Position numbers and translations under genes: made by a program. From the NCBI GenBank assembly GCA_903863315.1, contig CAIPBN010000674.1, positions 1 to 8,408 of the forward strand: a stretch of DNA of 8,408 nucleotides. Direction: 5' to 3'. The notes beneath the pieces were generated by a model. The model was given only the letters and a program-made list of their open reading frames with translations, searched no databases and was not told the DNA's origin. Of the stretch, positions 7,799 to 8,408 are shown in pieces (position 1 is the first letter of the stretch; each line of letters begins with the position of its first letter). The DNA is from an uncultured Verrucomicrobiota bacterium (GTDB lineage Bacteria; Verrucomicrobiota; Verrucomicrobiia; Limisphaerales; SXTU01).

Positions 7799-8408
7799 CT
7801 ACTGCGGCAGGTGCAGTTGCACCACGCCGCTGCGGCTTTGTCCCAGGAAGTAGCCGGAGGTCCAGCCTACCTTGGGCAGGAACGCGCCGCGGAAGGCGGT
7901 TTCCTGACGGGTCGCTGGGTGCGTGAAGGTGCCCTCGACAAAACCGGTTTCCGGACGGAGCTGCCAGCGGAAGTTTTGCAACGTCTCAAAGGCAGGTGAG
8001 GCGGCAGTCAGCGCTCCCCCGGCTCCCAGGATGATTTTGTCAAGGTTGCCACCGCTCAACATGCCGGCCGTGTCGCGACCACCGGTGGTGGCCCCGCCAA
8101 CGGGCGCATACGCGCTGCCGAACAAGTGCCGCCGCGTGGAGAAGCCCGACGGATAGTAGCGATCCTGCGGTGACAACGGCTTGTGCCAGATGACCTCGCC
8201 GAAGGCATCCAGCCGGGACTGGTTCGTGACCGTGATCCAGCCGAGCAGCATGCCACGTCCACCCGCGAGCGGAACGTGCAGCGGCCACAGCCCCGAGCGG
8301 CCCATGAACGCCTCGTGCCGGACCGCCGTGCCGTCCGGCAGCTCCCCGGCGAACTTCACGCGTCCGGCCGCATCCACGGTGATCTCGCCAAAGCCATCGC
8401 CCCCGGGC
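7799..8408 (-). CDS. C-terminal part of a large secreted protein (5' partial, runs off the window)
   Basis: Read on the minus strand, the frame is open from the window edge to TAG at 7799-7801, giving about 202 residues of the protein's end. GTG 8377 is in frame but lies within a continuing domain (GDGFGEITVDAAGRVKFAGE), so I treat it as internal. The pattern 'GFGxITVDAAGxVxFxGxLPDGT ... MGRSGLWPLHVPLAGGRGMLLGWITV ... GEVIWHKP ... YYPSGF' and the ending 'GYFLGQSRSGVVQL' is one I associate with C-terminal tails of large extracellular proteins in Verrucomicrobiota, many with Ig-like, LamG or repeat domains upstream. The chain is glycine-rich and beta-like, without cysteine and without a sorting signal such as PEP-CTERM. 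The function of the whole protein cannot be judged from this part. It converges with the exporter operon. Confidence 0.78.
   Translation of the reverse strand, partial: PGGDGFGEITVDAAGRVKFAGELPDGTAVRHEAFMGRSGLWPLHVPLAGGRGMLLGWITVTNQSRLDAFGEVIWHKPLSPQDRYYPSGFSTRRHLFGSAYAPVGGATTGGRDTAGMLSGGNLDKIILGAGGALTAASPAFETLQNFRWQLRPETGFVEGTFTHPATRQETAFRGAFLPKVGWTSGYFLGQSRSGVVQLHLPQ

Overview
The window is GC-rich, densely coding bacterial DNA. It most resembles a member of the Verrucomicrobiota, probably a soil or freshwater lineage near Pedosphaera/Limisphaera. The basis is an NPCBM-type protein end, a secreted CBM9-like protein, a secreted-protein tail of a style I associate with this phylum, few Shine-Dalgarno sequences, and an intergenic palindrome of the 'CTCTGTG...CACAGAG' type. 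This placement rests on family resemblance read by eye, not on a search.

Layout from left to right. (1) 2-136 is the 3' end of a gene for an NPCBM-like carbohydrate-binding protein. (2) 137-293 is non-coding and holds a near-perfect hairpin with 27-bp arms. (3) 294-3750 holds three tightly packed plus-strand genes: a secreted CBM9-like protein, a secreted helical HEAT-repeat protein, and a small secreted EF-hand protein. Both junctions are 4-base GTGA overlaps, which suggests translational coupling. (4) 3787-4818 encodes a MoxR-type AAA+ ATPase 36 bases further on, probably co-transcribed. The DUF58 and von Willebrand factor A genes that usually follow moxR are absent downstream. (5) 4983-7744 encodes an ABC-2 exporter of the NatA/NatB type: an ATPase, a small membrane-anchored or secreted protein of lower GC content, and a six-helix permease. 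(6) On the minus strand, 7799-8408 is the C-terminal part of a secreted protein that runs off the right edge and converges on the exporter operon.

Functionally, the left cluster combines three exported proteins with a cytoplasmic MoxR chaperone-like ATPase. MoxR ATPases are linked to assembly or activation of envelope complexes, so a cell-surface or periplasmic assembly is a reasonable guess, but the sequence does not prove it. The exporter block is a conventional NatAB-like transporter with one unexpected gene inserted. No RNA genes, CRISPR arrays, transposases or phage genes were seen.
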